DNA of 64,000 bases from Fasciolopsis buskii (GCA_008360955.1 LUCM01006188.1:91250-155249), one strand, 5' to 3'; shown: positions 46,401-59,809, counted from the stretch's first letter. Notes: generated from the letters alone by a model not told the origin. Translations and numbers: made by a program.

Positions 46401-46734
46401 TGTTCGAAGACAGAGAACTCCTCTTACATGTCTCAAGCCGATCGCATTGGTGGCATTTCGGAATTTTTCTGCCAAGGATACAGATAGTAAATCCTTTTTG
46501 CGGTTAATTACCTGTTGGACTTTAAGATATGCTCGTTGAGGATACGGTGATAACTCGTTTCTGAGGCATCGATTAAACATGAGGCAGCGTACAGAATAGA
46601 CTCCAGCAGCGAGCGGAATGCTCATTCCGGCTATCGTTTAGTGATCCCAACATCTACTATGTTCATTGATAGTGAGATTGATGCAACAGAACCCGGAGTG
46701 GGCTAAATTTGCCTCATCTTTCTCAATTAAACAG
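40449..46734 (+). other. Giant intron 4, last 6.3 kb
   Basis: AT-rich with scattered short frames (42235-42474, 43898-44397, 45168-45410, 46308-46625), none with a motif I know and most overlapped on the other strand. A CT-rich then CA-rich run is at about 44160-44183. The last bases (tttctcaattaaacag) form the acceptor of host exon 5. Confidence 0.45.
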
Positions 46735-47024
46735 AATCCGTGTCCAAAGGTCGTGCCGAACAGCTACTGACGAGTCTTTTGTGTCCTGCCATATCCGCGA
46801 CCGAAATGGATCAGGACTCGCTATTGACAAATTTGTGGGACGGATCAGAACCCCGACGACGTTTACCACTTCTACCTACATTCAGCGGTGTGACGCTACC
46901 ATCTTCCGGGTCATCTGGACCAGCTTTGAGCTCCGTGCTCGCAACCGCAACCTCATCTAGCGGCACAAATGTCACCACAACAGCGACGCCAAACGTACAA
47001 TCGAATCCGTGCATCACAGCAGAG
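46735..47024 (+). CDS. Host gene exon 5, Ser/Thr-rich
   Basis: 290 bases: two bases completing the codon split by exon 4 (making a Glu), then 96 codons, ending in phase 0. It reads SVSKGRAEQLLTSLLCPAIS, then ATEMDQDSLLTNLWDGSEPR with RRLPLLPTFSGVTLP, then a run of Ser, Thr and Ala (SSGSSGPALSSVLATATSS). The first 35 residues look like a short amphipathic helix with LLTSLL and LLTNLW motifs; the rest looks disordered. The acceptor is good (tttctcaattaaacag) and the donor is gcagag|gtaata. A 28.6 kb intron precedes it. Family unknown. Confidence 0.7.
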
Positions 47025-50000
47025 GTAATACTAGGATGGTTTTTTGTTTATGTATCACCAATATACAGTTTTTCCTTCCACTCCCATTGTCATTCTTGAT
47101 TCATTGAGGATAACCATTTCATGTTTTTCTCTCATTTACGCTTTGATTAATTTATGTCGATCTGCGCTACCAGTAGTTTTCTTACGGTATCCCTTTAAAA
47201 TCGCGAACACGCTTTCACTCATTTTTTCCCTGATTTTCGAGTACAGTGTGACGAAACGACTTGGTTTCTATAACAACTTATGATACCAACAGCTTAGAAA
47301 TCAGTGATCTTCATTCGTTTACTTTAAACGCTTCACCAGGCCGTATCGGTCTATCTCAATCCCGTCCTCATTGCTCAAGCAAGCACGATTAGGTATCCTC
47401 GGACAGTTCAATATAACTGCAATTTTTCGGTCACAAACAAACGGTGCACAGATTTGTCCAGGTCGAAGCTCATCGGTTGATCGCCTCTTGACTCTTGAGT
47501 CCATTGTCTGGTCTACATCTTGATCGAGGCCCATACTCACCTCCAATAATATCACCTTGTACTTGAATTAGGATTCCAATCGATTCAATTCCTGCTCTGT
47601 GTATTGTTCACCTAATCTTGACTAAAAATTTTATCCTCGGTAGGTTTTGGAGGTCGGTTCGTTACCCTATTCCTTTCCACTTCCAATATAAGTGTGTTAT
47701 CAAACTGAGTAGCAGTAGGGTGCCATCTGAAATTAATGTGACCAGCGGTGATTGGGTTGGGCCTCAAAAGATCAATAACGGTGACCTCGGACACATCATT
47801 CGGTATACACTAGCAGTCATTGGTCTTCGGCGAATCCCAAATACGAATAATGGTTCGGAAAATTTTCCCGAGATTATTGAACCAAGCCCGCTTTAGGGCT
47901 GAGAATTTTGACCAGTGCGGACAGAGTGACCACAAAGTCTTTCCAACGGTTTTAACCATCCATCTGTTTTATAGCTCGGGTTGGTGATTTTGCAAGTCCT
48001 GCGACTTTTTTGGGTCTGTCGTTTCAAATCGTAAGTGTTTCGTTGTCAACACTGAAAATATCATCTCGACTTGTGTTCAAAAATCTGTTACCCCAAGACT
48101 TCAAATACGAAAAGGCTGTCGTCTTTTGAAACTACTTTATTGCAGGTAATCTAGGGAAACCGGTAACTTTGAAAAGTTACATGTGGAGTATACGGCCCTT
48201 AAGTAGAATCTCTCAGTCATAGTTGTTCATCAAGGACTGGCCAGTAGATGAAACGACAAGAGATACGACCAACTAAACCGCTGTGCTTGATTGGCTGGGC
48301 AAGTCCCAAGTCCAGGTTCTGACTCATGACTGCCATCCGCTGCGGGAAAAATAAACTAAGGGACTCGTCTGCGAGGTGACAATCGTAACCAGTTCACAAC
48401 ATTTACAGCAAAATAAAAATATACGTAAAATGAGCTGAGACGTGTACTTGTACTCAGTGACAGTTGCGCAGACTGAAATAAATTGTTTGACTTTCGGTTA
48501 GTTGACACGTTGACTGTATTCTTAGCTTTATTGGTTGCTCAGCGTTTCGTAGAAAAGCCAAAAAGATATTGCATTGCGGCCCTAAACAGTGGAACCGTGA
48601 AACTATTGTGCATAAATACACGGAAAGACTGAACGCCTCCTTTGGCGAAGTGGAATGGAGGAAGACTAGGTTCACTCATTTGGGATCTTCACTGTACGAA
48701 TTTCCAATAAACCCGAAATTGATTTTGCACTCCTTGGCATGATCATACACAAAAAACAGTTGGATATAATAATAACTTCGTTCGTGTGCCCAGCACTCAC
48801 GGGTCAGTCGGAACCACGTGCTATCAAATCCGGATGCGCATTATTTGTGACAACAATTTCCAGTGAGACAATTTTCTGAACCGGATTTCACTTCAAAACA
48901 TATACCACATTCACTCTTGCTTTTAGTCTTCACAACCATAAGACACGCTATTTTCTCATCAGATCTCTCGAGTAGACGTAGGTTTTGCAAACTTTCATTC
49001 ACTTGGAATTTTCTACCCCCATCCTTCTCTTTTTGATGGTTTGTTTGAGCTACTGCACTAGTGTACTGCTCTTACTCATTTGGTCTAACCATCCTGTTTA
49101 CTTGGTAGTAACCAAAGAACACAATAGTATTCAGACGCTGACCTGAAAATCGTATTAGTAGCGTTTCTCGACAAAACAATAGGCTTTGGATGTTCCTGCA
49201 TGACAACTGATCGTTCTGGTTTTTAAAAAAGATTTTCCAAACTTGAAATAGTTCATTGATCTAGTGCAACATCAGATGCAATATGCCATTCTTTTCACGT
49301 GTTTTCTGCCAGCTATGCGTCGTTCTGTTGTTTTTGTGCTGTCATTTTGGTGTTATTTCTGCAGCCAAACTATTTGTACAATCCACTCTTTGCCTCGTCT
49401 TCACGTGTGTCGATTACTGCCCGGCTAATTTGATCTAGATTCACCTACGAGAAATATAACACGCTCACGTATGAGATGAGTCAACAATGTCTCATGCACA
49501 CGTGACCTTTAGTGTTTATTAGCTCTTGTCTGCTGTTAACTACTTTCGTCTCTAAACACGATCCTTGATTTGGGAAAATGAAAAAAATTGGAAACAGCAC
49601 TCTGGAAGACCCCGTGCTATTCTTGCTATATTTGATTTCCCACTACGCACCGGAATGTATCAGTCCGCGGCGATTGTATGCGATTATCCCTTGCCTGTAC
49701 GGGCGCATTTCACGTGATTTGTTTGCGTGTTCAGCTGTGTGTCCGCTAGATTGTACACAATTTTTCCAGTACATATGTTTGCGAACCCATGCCTCTTGTG
49801 GACTGATCGCCATCATTGACACGCTCTGGGGTACGGTTTTTAATAGATACCGTTGTATGCAGTACCAGTTTCTGAAATGCATCTTCTCGCGAGCAATCTC
49901 CATCATCAGTTCTGTTAACGATAGTAGAATCGAGGGGCGGTGAAACAGCGGCATTAGAACTATTGGCTAACCTAGAATCATTTAGTTACCCCTACTTTGC

Positions 50001-53000
50001 CAAATCGCGCACCACAAATCACAGTGGAATCTGAGCAGATTTCCATTCAATCCATATGTTCGTAGATTTTGACCCGCGCGATGCTAGCTTATATTGAATT
50101 AGGATTTTCGGTAGTTAACCAAATTCTGTGAATTTTAGGAGGTCCATTTTGCTTCAGCTTCTTGACGCGAAGAAAATAACCAATGGAGGTCATCCTCCGA
50201 TCAAAAGCAACAGCCTGTGGCCGTGTCAAAACCAACGACAGATGGTGAGACTGAAAATGCGCTGAAATATCAGCCATAATTTTGCTTGACCTGCGACTGA
50301 GCGATCGATGCTAGTTGGTATGATGAGTGCACTAGTTCGAAGGCTTTCAGCCGTTAGACTGCACGGTGATTATTGATTTTTGTCCAGTTGCTTGTGTAGG
50401 GCGCGCAATGAGGTCTAGGCGTCCCGGATGTTCTAACCCAAGGCCATCCTGGGCAGCTGAGCGCCGGGGTCGCGTGACCTGGTCGAAGCGCGTAGGGGCA
50501 AATTATCGGTTGTGCAGGTTTTCACTCCCAATTTGGCGTCCCGCAGACATACATGAACTGTACGAACACGCCTTGGTTCCTGCCCACTACAATTTGCTGT
50601 GCCTGCAATTCAATTCCAGTATGATCTTTGGTTGAAAATTTAAATATCCAGGGTGCGCTGACCACAATGCACGCTTCACACTTGTCCTACAGCTTAGTTT
50701 TATTCATATTCGTGTCCTTGGGATTTGATCATTTTGCTTGCTGCCGCACATCACACTGCAGTGTGGAGCGTACGGCTGGTGCGACTCCCAGTTGCATGCA
50801 TTCACCACGTAGGACTCTACCCAATTTCAACGCTTAAAGGCGCCGGTAGCACAGGAATCTAATTCCCGACAGTCTAGCGGTTAAGTCATGCAATTCACTG
50901 TTGTTCTATCGAGTTCCATTTCCAGTTCAGTGGGTGTTCGGAGCTGATGATTACCACCTAGAAAGTCTCATGCAATAACTGTAAAACGATTCCGTGGGGT
51001 ACAGTTATGAGCTGGGAATTGCATCATTTCATGCGCACTGAGCGAAATCAGTTGAAAATGATTCAACCGAAATGTAGTCTATAGTGTTGGTGCACGATCA
51101 GATTTTCATATGCTGGTCGCCACGAATCCTGGGATCCGCACAAACTTCCCGGAACAGGCAATTTTGTTCATCCGTGAACTTCGAGCCTTTTGTGTTCCAT
51201 TTTTTGCTAACCACCTGGACAGATCACCCACCAATTTAAATTGCAAAGAAAAAATAGTTCAGTCACCTAAAAAAGGATAAATTAAGTAGAAAAGTTCAGA
51301 ACGGAATCAAGCTGGCGCACACGGGCGCCACCGGTTCTGCTACATACCCAATTCAGTTAACCCGATCGAACAAAGTTAGTTCACGATACACTTTATGGTA
51401 GAAACAACTGTTTAGTCCTCTGCCCAGCTGTTTCAGAAAGCGGTGGAGTATGAAATAAGTGCTTTAAAAGCGAGAAGAGGGAAAAAGAAGAGGAAGTATG
51501 CTCTTATTCCGTCCCGTAAATCTTCAAACCATTCTATCTCTTGACCGTTATCGCTCGTTTGATTGAGAAAAGCCAAGTTGAACAGATCCAAACATTAGTT
51601 TATGAATCAAAATACTATCACTTATGTTGGTTTTCCATGATTGGCACTCATCAATCGCTCAGCTTGTAGATTGGCTTTATCAGTGCAACGTCGTTACGGT
51701 TGCATTGGTTTTTAACGATTCAATATCCTTTGCCCTCACGTGAAGTTAATCGAAGTATTTCGGATAATGACGCAAACAATCAAGAGTTTGGTTAGTTCAA
51801 AATCCATCTACTTTACGGTGACAATCACAAAATCGCAACAAGTCACCCCAAACCGGTGGTATCTTTAGTCAACTTTAGTAGGAGATACTTGTAATAAAGC
51901 ACCGTTATGGATAACAGACTGAGTAATATTTCAAAACGGAAAATTTTTAAACTCTGACCAGTTTTAGTGGATGGATCGATGTTGCTGTCGTTGATGGTTT
52001 GCTTGAAATTTTTGCAGGTTAGTGGTATAACACAATACATTATTCCTATCCACCGTGGAGCCAACACTTTCGGGATTGGGCAAATTTGTAGTATTCATGT
52101 TAAGCTCAGTCAGATGCTAAACAGTGCGTTCTTGTTGACGGGGCAATCTTTTGTTCAGATTAGTATCTCCGAAGGGCTAATATTACTATGAAACCCAATT
52201 TTTCTGAACTTGGTCCGCTTTCAGTCAACGGCCGCTGAATTACCGAGTGATCCTAGAGAGCAGATTTACACTGATGACTATCTAGCCATCGCTGGTCAGG
52301 GTTATCCAAATCACGATCTGTGCTAGAGTGGGGATCTTCGAGTGATGCGCGGATAATTTGAAAAGTAAAATACCACTGATCAGTAGCATGAATCAAAGTT
52401 CAGCAAGCGAACGCATCAGCCAATGCCAAATACGAGAACACCGGTATGACGTTGAAGAGCTTGTACGCTACAAATGTCACGGGAGTTTTTGCCCGGACTA
52501 ATTGTCTGGACATCCTTAAAGAAACACTCACTCTTCTGTCAGTGTAGAACTAATCCGCAGGTGAAAAATCTTCGGTATCGGAGGCTTTCGAACCCGTACA
52601 TGATCGCAACCCGTACAACAGTACACCGTAAGCCCAGGCCGAACACTGTTCGCTTATTTCACTCGAGGATTATTGGGTACCAGCACAAATTAATTAAGCA
52701 CACAACACATCGTGAATTCTAACAAGTAAATGTTGATTGATTCAAGGAGAAATGCTATTCTGGAAGTTGAACTACGATAGTTTCACGGTGTAAGACAACT
52801 GCTTACTTAGTTTGAGCAACCTTCGATCAGACCTCGCAGTTCAGCTGGTAGAGTACACGTGGTGCCATTGTTTGGGTTGTGCTCAAACATCAAGGTCGAC
52901 GATTTTCTACATTTGGATCGACTCTAAATTTGACAAACCTGCCGAACCAATCATTGTTTCACAAATATTTAAGTCATGGCCGATTGTGTTGATTGAATGT

Positions 53001-53833
53001 TTAATAACATGAGGGAATTAGTAAAACCGAAAACCGTGACCAAACGCGCAGGCTATCTCTATGGAAAACTGGAGATTTTCCCGTCTTTCACTAGCCACTG
53101 ACGAGTTGGAATAAACACGTACTGCTTCATCGAATTTGCTGATATTGACGAATTTCACGCCAGTATACCAGGCACAATTGACACGTGATGTGTCCGGTCC
53201 TGATTTGCATTGTCACAAATGTGTAGTTATTCTGTTTCGGACCGAGGGCTTCTAAAATGCTCTAAAGCTAATAACTGGTAACCAGGTGCTGTTAAAAAAA
53301 CAAAAAACCTGCATTGATTAAAACATTTATTTGTCCTCTTAAAAAGCGTATCATTAACTTCTTGTATTTGCACGGGAATTCAGACCAACCTAAAAGTTAA
53401 ATAACGGGATGAACAAACGAATTTCGATACGTTTAAATAAAGCAATTACCTATTTGCTTAAACTTATGACAAAAATACAGCTCAAAAATCAATGATTAAT
53501 CTAATTTCACTCCCAAATTCTGTTGAATAAGCCGGTCGTCAGTATTTTAGGCTGTTCTGTAAGAACAAAAGTGAAACACGATGACTGGCTCGGTATGGGA
53601 GAAGAAGCGTAGATTTTAATGTCCGTTACTTTAATACTACAAACGAGTAAAGAAAGACAGGAGGAGAACTCGGTATTGATTGTGTCACCCAACACCAGCG
53701 TGGTGAGAAGTCAGTAGGGGACACATTTCGAGTAACCATATCTGTGTCTATCTGTCAGATGCGAGTGCTTTGGATTACTGTCTCTTTATCTGGCCACTAG
53801 TTTTGCACTGATGTTGCAGTAGTCTGAAGAATA
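47025..53833 (+). other. Intron 5, no recognised gene
   Basis: 6.8 kb. Opposed open frames at 47319-47555 (-), 47618-47896 (+), 49578-49943 (+) and 49643-49954 (-) show no family motif. A GC-richer block (50380-50640), with a weak tRNA-like look near 50880-50950, may be an old SINE, but I could not confirm boxes A and B. Nothing else seen. Confidence 0.4.
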
Positions 53834-53836
53834 GTA

Positions 53837-53888
<52 letters not shown>

Positions 53889-53903
53889 CATATATATATA
53901 TAT
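53834..53903. repeat. (TA)n microsatellite with CATA interruptions
   Basis: About 70 bases of TA dinucleotides with three regular tacata interruptions about 20 bases apart. Confidence 0.95.
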
Positions 53904-56900
53904 GCGTACATATTATCTCACACAAATCAGTGTGCACATCATGTACCATCATAACCAGGCCGAAGAAGAAAAACAGGGAGTGAGAAAGAGGACAGAAAAA
54001 GAAACAATGTTCATGGTTCACCACGTATGAAAGATTCTCCATCCTTCATCCCTCACTCCATCCATTGGGATCCATGATTCCTCTGTGGCCTGAACACTAT
54101 CCGGTTGCCCAAATCGAAGTAGATGATTGATTTAGGGGATCCTGCCTAGAGCCTTTAGTCAAATGGTCTATGAAGTAGCAGGTCCATCTGTGGTCACGGA
54201 ATTCACTGGGATCAGTTACTTTTTATTCAACTTATGCCTCCTTCAAATGAGGCCAGGTATACTTGGTACCCAGCACATCCGTGCCACAGATGTCGGCGGG
54301 CATAATGCAGTGCGTTTTGTACGTCGCTTGCGGTTAGCTTGTAATCAGGTTATCCGTCTCCATTAAGCTGACTATCGAAAATCAGTCAACCGAGTGGACA
54401 GCACAGAACATTCGCCTTCCCCCCCCCCTCACGCTTCGATTAAAACATCGCCGCCGGGAGATAGTGCGTAAAACTTTTTCAGTAGAAGCTACTTGAGACG
54501 CTGGTTCATCTGGGATCCTTTCGGGAAGAATTCAGGGCGAGTATCCATCTCGGAGCCTCAAAACACCCACCTTTGCCATACCTAGGCATTGTCGCTTCCA
54601 AGGTAAAAACGTTAGCCGGGACGAATGCACGACCATGTTTTCAGTCGACCGATAATCATTTTGTCTATGGCTCTCCTCTTCGCTTGACAAATTCGCATGG
54701 GTCTACCACGTACCATACCTTGAACTGGCAGATTTGCACGGCCAAACTATGAGCTGACTGTTTGCGTTATCCCACAGCTTTTCAGCATACAAATGCTTTT
54801 TGGTGTTCTAAAATCGAAGTAAGGTTCTGCATGGCTCCGAATACCTTGGACACAATCTTGCAATAATTCGGAAGTGATGTGGAGGACTGTAATTGTTTGT
54901 TCGTTTGCATGTCAACCCTTGTCCAAGTAGAATTCCTCGGATGATTGAGTTATATTGTGAAGTATAATACGAAACAATTTTTGTTTCACGTGGGACGACG
55001 TTCCAATGCTGTGGATCCATAATCACAGAGCAGTCAGTTTTGCCGAACGACTCCGATGTACAATAAGGTTTTAATCAACTACTACTTTAGTCGTGCGTTT
55101 CATTCTCAGGACAGTTGGGATGTCTGCACATGGCATTTCTTCTGGGAGACTATTTGCCGGCGTTTTTGTCATCTTCACCAACGACATCGGAAATCAACTA
55201 GACAACCAGAAGACTTACTAATGCTTTGGAACAGGGGCGCTCAGTTAGGTTTAAACAGATATCAACACCGATTAATTTGTAGTATCGGCATGGGAATCTC
55301 TTTTGCACCGGTATCAACAGACATTTCCATGCCCCATCTGCAGTCACCCATATTAGTGACATCCATTCCGAAGACAGAGTTGTATAGGCCACGGTCCGTG
55401 GATTATGAACTTGTCCATATGCGTACGTGGTTCCGGGTGAGCCTATAATCATGATATTCAGCTCATAATAGAACGTGAAGCAGCTAACTCGTTCCATTTC
55501 CCAGACATCCGGCTCGAATGCTGTTCTCAAAAGACATCACCAGAGACTTCCTTGTGCCATAGATCAATATGGCCTGGACAGTGACCAATTCCATAATTCC
55601 GTCCACTTGGTCGAAAATACCGCTAAGTACGTACACCATTAACATGACCGCATCAAATCTGCCCCAACAATCTGTTATCTTTGAAACTCAAAAGTATCCT
55701 CTCTCTACCAACTGTAAACGGTCACCCAAAGAAATTCATTTTGAACTATTTATCAGGGCGAGAGAGAGAGACCCAAAAGCTCAGAATTCGTTTCCAAGGC
55801 AATTGTTCGTGTTTTTTTACCATTTACATGAAACGCAACTGTTGTGGGAATTAAATGCGGTATCGAAGAGGTGGTAAAAGGGATCTTTTCTTGTGCTTTG
55901 TCAAAACGATTATTCAGTACAAAAATACTGTCCTGTGAGTCAATTTGATACAAACCTGACACTTAATTCGCCTTAAACTGTGTGTAGCTGTTTCACTGTA
56001 GTTGTGGCAGCAAGCCTGTGAGTAGGGCCGAAAGGATACTATCTTGTGGCAATTTAGGATGTGCCAAAATCAACAGCTTTCAATGGACGAAAATTCCCGA
56101 CCTGTTTGTACGCTTGACGTCTGATCGACCGCAGGGTAGACACTGAACTAAAGAACTTACTCGAAATGATTAATCGCCAGAGAAGCCAAAATTAATAATA
56201 ATTCCGTTTGTCGTAGCGTCAACCACTCGCCGTTTTAGACCGAATTTGTACATGCAGCTTGGCCTAATGACTAGTTTTCTCTTAACTCGGTAGACCCGTC
56301 GGGACATCTTTTACCTTCTAATCTGTATCAGAGCCTCACGGAAACCAACACAGATTTTCAGAACCTTTAGAGAATTTTGCCGGTGTTAATCTGACCAGTG
56401 ATCTGCTTTTAAATAAGGAGTTAATCGAGTTGACTTTAATCTGCCTCGCCAACATATTATGTTTCGTCTTTCTCTCCAACTTATCGCGGGAACGAAAAGT
56501 AGGATGCCAGAAGTCCTGTCCGAATGGCTTCCACAGGCCTCTTTTGATAGATCGGGCCATGTTTGGTCGCCAATCCTGCAAGATGCAATGACTGCCAGTG
56601 TCTCACTCGCCAATTTGTGGACGGGCGCACTCTAGTCAGAAATTATAACAAGGATGTTCCTATTTTGCGTAATTCTTAGTCATTGTGATGCGATTCTGAA
56701 GCAAAATGCAAAAGGATATAAAAGTCCCGCCATTTCCCATGTTAAGATTAAATTCATACACCATATCCTCATGAAGATTCTATACTCTGTACTGTTTAGC
56801 GCTAGGCATGATAATAGACGTAATCATTTTTAGATTTTTCGAAAAATTCAGCTTTTTTACTGTACTCAGTTCTCTATATCGGAGAGCAAAAAACAACGTT

Positions 56901-57741
56901 TTTTCGAGCTTCCGGAGTTCGATCGATCAAAATTGCCCTTAAAAGACATTTACAGATATTTGAAGAAAGTTTAATAAATCTCGAAACCCATCCATTCTTG
57001 TTTTTTCATTGATGTAATTCTGTCTAACCAACTGTCAAATTTGGTCGACGACCGAAACGGAATACTTTGTATCAACCCCCCTCATCAGAGTATAACTGCC
57101 GTTTGTCCTTGTCCGATATTCATTCTTCCTTTCCTTTCTGTCTCACTGGATGCTGTGTTTTTCGGAATTTGGTGTAAATGTCACGCGGCCTGGGCTGGCC
57201 TTCTGCCTGGTGCGAGCACACACCTTCATCTGGTCTGGAACGTTCACGCACCATATTGCAAATTTGTTCGCTCTTGTTTTCTTCGCTTTAAACCGATGAA
57301 TGAGAAAATGAAGCAAAGAAAGTAATCTTTCGATGTTCTATCCCACAGATTTGTTTGAATTCGTTAAGTTCGGAAACGTTCTGCTTACAATAAAACTTTT
57401 GTTGTCTGTTTGACGCTGCTTGTGACATTCTCTTCTTGCGGTTCCTAAGGGTTTTCCACCTACTGAGTTTTAGGTTGACGATAATGTGGATACTAGACGT
57501 TAGATGCAAAGACCTGCGGTTGCACTGATTATTTTGAAAAATGACGTCAGTGATTTCACAGACCGGAAACTTTCATTGATTTATCAATAAAGTAAAGGGT
57601 CAACCTCAACAGCTCATGTGCAGATCTATTACGATCAGAAAGTATGGTGAAAACGACACTCGGACAAGTTCTGTCCACATCATCGTAACCGACCTTCCTT
57701 TGGTTTTGATTTGTTTTCCTGTTTTCTGTTTCCTCTTGCAG
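53904..57741 (+). other. Intron 5, last 3.8 kb
   Basis: Open frames 55056-55448 (+) and 55198-55530 (-) lie opposite each other in a region a little richer in GC, possibly an old repeat of unknown class. A short C run is at 54420-54428. The intron ends in a strong pyrimidine tract (tgtttcctcttgcag), the acceptor of host exon 6. Confidence 0.4.
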
Positions 57742-58423
57742 TTTCATCTAATGGAGAAAGCAAACGAGGAAGCTTTGACTGCACGTCAACGAATGGCCTC
57801 TTGCACTCCACTGTCCGCTCAACGTGCTTGCTCCACTCGTGGAAATTCACAATCATTTAGTGCCCAAGACAGTCCTATTCTAGGTGCTGCAGCCGGTGCA
57901 AATTCCCTATCGCATTCCACCTCATTGGAGTTCGGCCATGCGAAATTTGTACCCCCAAAGCATGCATGTGTAATTGCGGAAGGTCACGCCGTGGATGAGT
58001 TCCACAATATTACCACTGCTGTACCGAAAATTATGAGCACCGTGACTGCATGCACTGTTCGTCCACAACCCCTAGGCAGTGAAGAGCTAACGCAAGGAGA
58101 AAAAACCAAAATCCCCGAAAGCGTTTCAACACACCTGTCTATCTCTTTATCTCCCCCTTTACGTACCGCTCAATTGTTCTCGCCTGTCCCAATACGTCGT
58201 GCCCAAATGGTCTCCTTCGACGGTGTACAGTCAGGGGGAGGAGGAGCCCCACAGGGAACCACCTCACCTGTTTCGTTCCGAAGCAGACTACCGGGATTGG
58301 AATCGACGGTGGAAGGTGGGTCGGAAGAATCCGATTTGCCCAAATCTCCACTTAGTCTGGACCAATCGTTTGGATTGTTGGAGACCGGAGATGCCCAGCC
58401 AACGGTTGATCAACCTAATTCTG
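57742..58423 (+). CDS. Host gene exon 6, large Ser/Pro-rich exon
   Basis: 682 bases, phase 0 at the start and one base over at the end. It starts FHLMEKANEEALTARQRMAS, a short charged helix, then becomes Ser/Thr/Pro/Gln-rich: CTPLSAQRACSTRGNSQSFS, LGAAAGANSLSHSTSLEFGH, SISLSPPLRTAQLFSPVPIR, a GGGGAP run, and an acidic end LDQSFGLLETGDAQPTVDQP. The acceptor (cctcttgcag) is excellent. The donor is aattctg|gtaatt. An upstream in-frame stretch in the 5' intron is open as well but reads as hydrophobic intron sequence, so I start at the acceptor. Phase-compatible with exons 5 and 7. Probably a disordered, phosphorylatable linker. Confidence 0.75.
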
Positions 58424-59132
58424 GTAATTTCACTCGAATCATTATAAGGGGTGGTTTTTCATTGGGTCTGGATTCGGTCATGTTGCACATGTCTATAATG
58501 CCATCATCAGCGTTCATTTTGCCCCGAAAAACAATCTAGATCTACCCGCCATTAAAGGAAAACCGTGTACATTTATCACACTCGGTTAGAGCCTTGTGGA
58601 TTGTTGTCCTCATTTGACCAAGTCGATTCGTCTGATTGACTCATTGTAAATATAAGCGGAGCATAAAAGACGATTGTAAAGCTTTAGATTAATGGAAGAA
58701 ATCCAAGAATTTATGCGAAGGACGCTTTGAAGTCTTTGAAATTCGCGGATATATCTAAAGAGCAGTTTCTAATTGGGCCGTTTCTTACTAGTGACTAGTC
58801 AGTAGTAGAGTGTGTCCAGGTCTGTGTGTGTGCGTGTACCTACTTATGTGTTCAAGCGGAATTTCACCGACATTTACACACCTTTGTCCTAAGGTGTCAT
58901 GTTTCAATGTCATGAAATAGGGCTTTGTGGTTTGAGCAGTAAAAGGTTTGATTCTCCGATGCAATGATCCATCTTGCGGGATCTCTCTTCAACTCCCTTG
59001 GAGAATCATGGAAACACCAGTGATGTTTCATCTTCTGTACTGCCGATAGTTCCTACCAAAGTGTGAGTTAGCTGTATGATGCCTCCACTGTTTTCAGTGG
59101 ACATTTTAGTACTGATCACCTTTATTGAATCA
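58424..59132 (+). other. Intron 6, 5' part
   Basis: 0.7 kb, no gene. A short gtgtgtg tract at 58823-58835. Leads into the foldback at 59143. Confidence 0.45.
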
Positions 59133-59145
59133 CGACTTCAGAGTT
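59133..59145 (+). repeat. Left 13-bp direct repeat (possible target-site duplication)
   Basis: The sequence cgacttcagagtt, repeated identically at 59810-59822, flanks the palindromic element. It overlaps the left arm by three bases. Confidence 0.6.
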
Positions 59146-59782
59146 TTCATGAAATAATTCATCATCGCTCAACTCACCATAAAGAAACCATGGAAACACT
59201 GTACAGCTGTTTCATCCTTGTTAGGAATCATGAGCAGTGCATATCCACCGCGCCCGAACTGGGACACGCGAACCCGGGACGAACGATTCTGAGTCGAACG
59301 CCTTAGCCATTACGTTACCGGGCCGGCTCTGAACGGTTTGTTCAACTTCATCACATGATGTTGCACCTATCCGTCACTGATTTGCACGGTTACTGTCCGA
59401 TAGCTCAGAGCGATCGACCCCCTACTGATAAATAACTTCTCTGCAGGTAGCCTAAGTACGATGAAGGCTTTGGATATGACCTACAGATCTTACTTACTTG
59501 GTACATGTTAGCGGACAGTAACCGTGCAAATCAGTGACGGATAGGTGCAACATCATCATGTGGTGAATTTGAACAAAGTGTGTGAGAGCCTGTCCGGTAG
59601 CGTATTGGCTAAGGCGTTCGACTCAGAATCGTTCGTTCCGGGTTCGCGTGTCCCAGTTCGGGCGCGGTGGATATGCACTGCTGATGATTCCTAACAAGGA
59701 TGAAACAGCTGTACCGTGTTTCCATGGTTTCTTTATAGTGAGTTGAGCGGTGATATCACATGGTGAATTATTTCATGAAAAC
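59143..59782. mobile_element. Foldback of two head-to-head SINE-like copies
   Basis: Two arms of about 260 bases (59143-59399 and 59513-59782) are reverse complements of each other with few differences, around a loop of about 113 bases (59400-59512). Each arm holds a tRNA-like promoter region. In the right arm: box A-like tagcgtattgg (59598-59608) and box B-like ggttcgcgtgtcc (59641-59653), 32 bases between them. The outer ends carry gttttcatgaaataattca. The direct repeat cgacttcagagtt lies at 59133-59145 and 59810-59822, which looks like a target-site duplication. Its position is in intron 6 of the host gene. Likely a tRNA-derived SINE pair mobilised by a LINE. Confidence 0.7.
59590..59655 (+). 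promoter_or_regulatory. tRNA-like RNA polymerase III promoter (right arm)
   Basis: Box A-like tagcgtattgg (59598-59608, consensus TRGYNNARNNG) and box B-like ggttcgcgtgtcc (59641-59653, consensus GGTTCGANTCC with two extra bases) are spaced as in tRNA genes. A clover-leaf cannot be completed, because the acceptor arms do not pair, so it is a tRNA-derived promoter and not a working tRNA gene. The left arm has the same in reverse (59275-59332). Confidence 0.55.
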
Positions 59783-59809
59783 ATTCAACCTCCTACTACT
59801 AACATGTAC

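Noticed and set aside
49578..49954. A 121-codon gene at 49578-49943
   Set aside because: An equally long frame lies opposite on the other strand, there are no splice-type borders in a sensible phase, and no motif.
53979..54042. Coding frame across the TA repeat region (53797-54042, - strand)
   Set aside because: The translation is mostly IYIYIY from the TA microsatellite; not a gene.
59581..59670. A functional tRNA gene
   Set aside because: Box A and B are present, but no seven-base acceptor stem forms and box B carries two extra bases; the sequence also exists as an inverted copy in a foldback. A tRNA-derived SINE fits better.
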